Below are positions 6,820-9,510 of a stretch of DNA of 9,510 bases, piece after piece (the stretch's first letter is position 1; every line of letters starts with the position of its first letter). The notes below the pieces were generated by a model. That model did no database searches. It was not told where the DNA came from and saw only the letters and a program-made list of their open reading frames with translations. Source of the DNA: Dysgonomonas sp. Lineage in GTDB: Bacteria; Bacteroidota; Bacteroidia; Bacteroidales; Dysgonomonadaceae. The stretch spans positions 1,208 through 10,717 of the forward strand of contig DQAM01000216.1 of assembly GCA_003523545.1 (NCBI GenBank), written 5' to 3'. Both the position numbers and the translations under genes were made by a program.

Positions 6820-9405
6820 ATGAAAAGAATAACGAAAATACTATTAATGATTATGTCTACTTTAGTATGTCTCAGCAATTTACAATCTTCTCCGGTATCG
6901 ACGGAGATAAAATCGGGATGGAAATTTAAACAGGCAAGGTTAAATAACTGGTATCCTGCGACTGTCCCCGGTGTTGTCCATACCGACCTGATGGATAACG
7001 GTATACTGGAAGACCCATTTTTCCGCTTGAATGAAAGGGGAGCGCAATGGGTGGATAAGGAAGACTGGATTTATGAAACAACTTTCCATCTGGATGATGA
7101 GACTTTTCGAAAAGAGAATATCGATTTGTACTTTAAAGGACTGGATACGTATGCCGATGTTTATCTCAACGAAACCAAGATACTCGAAGCAAATAATATG
7201 TTTCGGGAATGGCGTGTGGATGTGAAGAATATTATCCGCCAAGAAGATAATCAACTTAAGATATACTTTCATTCACCTATAAAGGTCGATATGTCCAAAT
7301 GGGAAGCTTTGCCTTTTCAGTACGAAGCTATAAACGACCAATCGGAAAACGGCGGGCTTTTCGACCGGAGATTAAGTGTATTCGCCCGTAAAGCGGGCTA
7401 TCATTATGGATGGGACTGGGGACCACGCTTGGTTACTTCCGGCATCTGGCGTCCTGTATTTGTAGAAGCTTGGGACAATTTGCGTATTGAAAATGTACAT
7501 TACATCCAGAAAAATGTTTCTGCTAAGAATGCGGATATCGAAACAGTATTGGAAATAATAGGAGACAAAGACATAGCTTCAGCAAAAGTGGAAATAACAG
7601 ACGAGCAGTTGGGAAAAGTATTGTCTTCCGAAGTTGTAAATATCCAAAAAGGGATAAATAAAGTGAAGTTAAATTTCACTATGAAGAACCCTGAATTATG
7701 GTGGTCGAACGGATTAGGCAAACCTCATCTTTACACATTCAATGCAAAGGTATCGATAGACAATCAGACGATTGACCGTAAAAGTGAAAAAATAGGAATA
7801 CGTTCTGTTAAGCTTGTCAGACAGCCGGATAAATTCGGTAAAAGCTTTTATTTCGAATTGAATGGAGTACCTGTTTTCTCGAAAGGAGCGAACTATATAC
7901 CCTGTGATATTTTCCTTCCGCGGGTCACAAAAGATATATACAAGAAAACTATTCTGGATGCAGTAGATGCCAATATGAATATGCTCCGTGTATGGGGAGG
8001 CGGTATTTATGAAGACGATTACTTCTATGAACTTTGCGATGAATACGGTATCATGGTCTGGCAAGACTTTATGTTTGCCTGTAGCCTTTATCCGGCAGAG
8101 GGCGAACTGCTCGAAAATATCCGGCAGGAAGCTATAGACAACGTAAAGAGATTACGTAACCATCCTTCTATAGCCATTTGGTGCGGAAACAACGAATGTC
8201 TCGATGCTTGGAAGATATGGGGATGGGAAAGAAATTATACAGCAAAAGACCCGAAGATAGCGGAAACTATATGGAAGCAGTTTTACGACCAGTATTTTGT
8301 AGTTCTGCCCGATGTGGTAAAAGAATACGACCCGATGGCCAGTTATACGCCTTCTTCTCCGTTTACCGATATAGATGGAAGAAGAGACAAAACCGATGGC
8401 GATATGCATTATTGGGATACATGGCAGAAAGGGCTTCCTATAAACACTTATAACGATGAAAAGAGCCGTTATTTCAGCGAATATGGTTTTCAGTCGTTCC
8501 CCGAATGGGCAACCGTAAAACTGTACGCTCCCGAAGAAAAGGACTGGAATATCACTTCCGAAGTTATGATGTCGCATCAAAGGGGCGGGGCACATGCCAA
8601 TCAGACCATTGAAAAATGCCTGATAAATGAATATGGACAACCGAAGGATTTTCAATCTTTCCTTTATATGAGTCAGGTTTTGCAGGGAGATGCCATGAAA
8701 ATAGCCATGGAAGCTCACCGTCGTGATATGGGTTATTGCATGGGTTCGTTGTTCTGGCAACATAACGATTGCTGGCCTGTGGCTTCATGGGCAAGCCGTG
8801 ACTATTACGGTCGGTGGAAAGCCCAGCATTATTTTACCCGTGAAGCGTTTAAGGATATGCTCGTTTCGCCGATTTTAGATGGAGAAAATCTGGATATATA
8901 CATTGTTTCGGACAGGCTGAAAAATACGAAGGGTAAATTGCATATTTCCGTGATGACATTGGATGGTCGGGTAATTTCAGAAGAAAATAAATCCGTAAAT
9001 ATTCCTGCAAATGCAAGTACTAAGGTTTATTCAGAGACTGTAGCTAAACTGATAAAGGACAAAGCTAAAAATGAAATTGTCGTAGTCGCGGATTTCACCG
9101 ACGATAACAATAAGCAATACCATAATAATTATTTCCTACTCAATCAAAAAGAGATAAACCTGCCTGAAGCAAATATCACATACAATATTAAGGCGGTGAA
9201 CGATGGATATGAAATTACTTTGAACACTGATAAGTTTGCAAGGGCGGTATACTTATCGGTGGATGAGATTGATAATTTCTTTGAAGACAACTATTTTGAT
9301 TTGTTGCCGAAAAAAGAAAAATCCATTCAGGTAAAAACCGGATTATCGCCGGATGATATTAGGAAGCAATTAAAAGTTATTTCCCTGAAAGATTGCCTGC
9401 AATAA
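6820..9405 (+). CDS. GH2 beta-mannosidase, exported
   Basis: Starting at ATG 6820 the protein is 861 residues with a signal peptide (MKRITKILLMIMSTLVCLSNL...), typical length for Bacteroidetes beta-mannosidases. A GTG at 6739 in the same frame would add 27 polar residues ahead of the signal and is rejected. Layout: sugar-binding jelly roll (about 28-190, ending near HYGWDWGPR at 195-203), an Ig-like domain, the catalytic barrel (about 320-660), then two Ig-like C-terminal domains. Barrel motifs include RVWGGGIYEDDYFYE (Arg390 onward), VWQDFMFACSLYP, WCGNNE with acid/base Glu459, and FSEYGFQSFP with nucleophile Glu554. The WDW and MFACSLYP signatures mark mannosidase rather than galactosidase or glucuronidase. 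It releases mannose from the non-reducing end of beta-mannosides, probably in the periplasm. Natural substrates could be mannan oligosaccharides from the GH5 enzyme, or the Man-beta-1,4-GlcNAc core of N-glycans. The frame is intact. Confidence 0.92.
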   Translation: MKRITKILLMIMSTLVCLSNLQSSPVSTEIKSGWKFKQARLNNWYPATVPGVVHTDLMDNGILEDPFFRLNERGAQWVDKEDWIYETTFHLDDETFRKENIDLYFKGLDTYADVYLNETKILEANNMFREWRVDVKNIIRQEDNQLKIYFHSPIKVDMSKWEALPFQYEAINDQSENGGLFDRRLSVFARKAGYHYGWDWGPRLVTSGIWRPVFVEAWDNLRIENVHYIQKNVSAKNADIETVLEIIGDKDIASAKVEITDEQLGKVLSSEVVNIQKGINKVKLNFTMKNPELWWSNGLGKPHLYTFNAKVSIDNQTIDRKSEKIGIRSVKLVRQPDKFGKSFYFELNGVPVFSKGANYIPCDIFLPRVTKDIYKKTILDAVDANMNMLRVWGGGIYEDDYFYELCDEYGIMVWQDFMFACSLYPAEGELLENIRQEAIDNVKRLRNHPSIAIWCGNNECLDAWKIWGWERNYTAKDPKIAETIWKQFYDQYFVVLPDVVKEYDPMASYTPSSPFTDIDGRRDKTDGDMHYWDTWQKGLPINTYNDEKSRYFSEYGFQSFPEWATVKLYAPEEKDWNITSEVMMSHQRGGAHANQTIEKCLINEYGQPKDFQSFLYMSQVLQGDAMKIAMEAHRRDMGYCMGSLFWQHNDCWPVASWASRDYYGRWKAQHYFTREAFKDMLVSPILDGENLDIYIVSDRLKNTKGKLHISVMTLDGRVISEENKSVNIPANASTKVYSETVAKLIKDKAKNEIVVVADFTDDNNKQYHNNYFLLNQKEINLPEANITYNIKAVNDGYEITLNTDKFARAVYLSVDEIDNFFEDNYFDLLPKKEKSIQVKTGLSPDDIRKQLKVISLKDCLQ

Positions 9406-9469
9406 ACTTTTATATAATAGACATTCTATTGAATAAGAATATATATAGCTAATTTACAGGCGTTTTTAA

Positions 9470-9502
9470 CACGGAGTTTCATAGAGCAAGAGGTCACGGA
9501 GT
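9470..9502. repeat. Short direct repeat CACGGAGT, 25-bp period
   Basis: CACGGAGT occurs at 9470-9477 and 9495-9502, with a GAG-rich spacer. It is more GC-rich than the surrounding AT-rich DNA and lies 65 bp past the GH2 stop. Dispersed CACGGAG/CACAGAG tracts are something I recall from Bacteroidetes intergenic DNA, but the window ends before the extent can be seen. The rest of 9406-9510 shows nothing clear, and no terminator was found for the GH2 gene. Confidence 0.35.
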
Positions 9503-9510
9503 ATAAATAA

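Noticed and set aside
8152..8763. 203-codon open frame on the minus strand inside the GH2 gene
   Set aside because: It lies antisense to strongly conserved catalytic-barrel sequence and has no recognisable domain; it is a shadow of the real gene.
9470..9502. Start of a CRISPR or tandem-repeat array
   Set aside because: There are only two 8-bp copies before the window ends, too short and too few for an array call.

Overview
The window looks like chromosomal DNA of a Bacteroidales bacterium, most like the Dysgonomonas/Tannerella/Bacteroides side of the phylum. Reasons: AT-rich intergenic DNA, promoter elements of the Bacteroidetes type (TAnnTTTG), weak or absent Shine-Dalgarno sequences, a C-terminal domain resembling a type IX secretion signal, and a gene set typical of glycan-foraging Bacteroidetes. 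The genus is an inference.

Positions 1-3508 hold the 3' end of a plus-strand operon for sialic acid and amino-sugar use. In order: the C-terminal end of a GH20-type beta-N-acetylhexosaminidase, an SGNH/GDSL esterase (probably a sialate O-acetylesterase), a kelch-propeller N-acetylneuraminate mutarotase/epimerase of the NanM/YjhT type, and an MFS transporter of the NanT type. Gaps are -4, 11 and 12 bp, and a 13-bp-stem terminator at 3598-3636 closes the unit. The implied route is trimming and de-O-acetylation of host-type glycans, conversion of the freed sialic acid to the usable anomer or isomer, then uptake across the inner membrane.

The two middle genes are damaged as read. The esterase has lost one C in a C-run (1096-1100), which removes its catalytic Asp-x-x-His from frame. 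The mutarotase has an in-frame TGA at 1400-1402. Restoring the esterase frame shows no stop codon between esterase and mutarotase, so the ancestral product was probably one exported bifunctional protein of about 577 residues. This is the most unusual thing in the window.

Positions 3685-4356 (minus strand) carry a small single-pass membrane protein of unknown function (DUF6090-like). It converges on the sialic acid operon and diverges from the next gene.

Positions 4586-9405 hold two plus-strand mannoside-degrading genes: a secreted GH5-type glycosidase (probable endo-beta-mannanase) with an N-terminal beta-sandwich and a possible T9SS sorting tail, and a GH2 beta-mannosidase with a signal peptide. 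They are separate transcription units (terminator at 6501-6534), but their promoters share a GTATAATT element at the same distance from the -7 box. The GH5 promoter also has a 9-bp inverted repeat around its -7 box. Together they suggest extracellular chain cleavage followed by periplasmic release of mannose.
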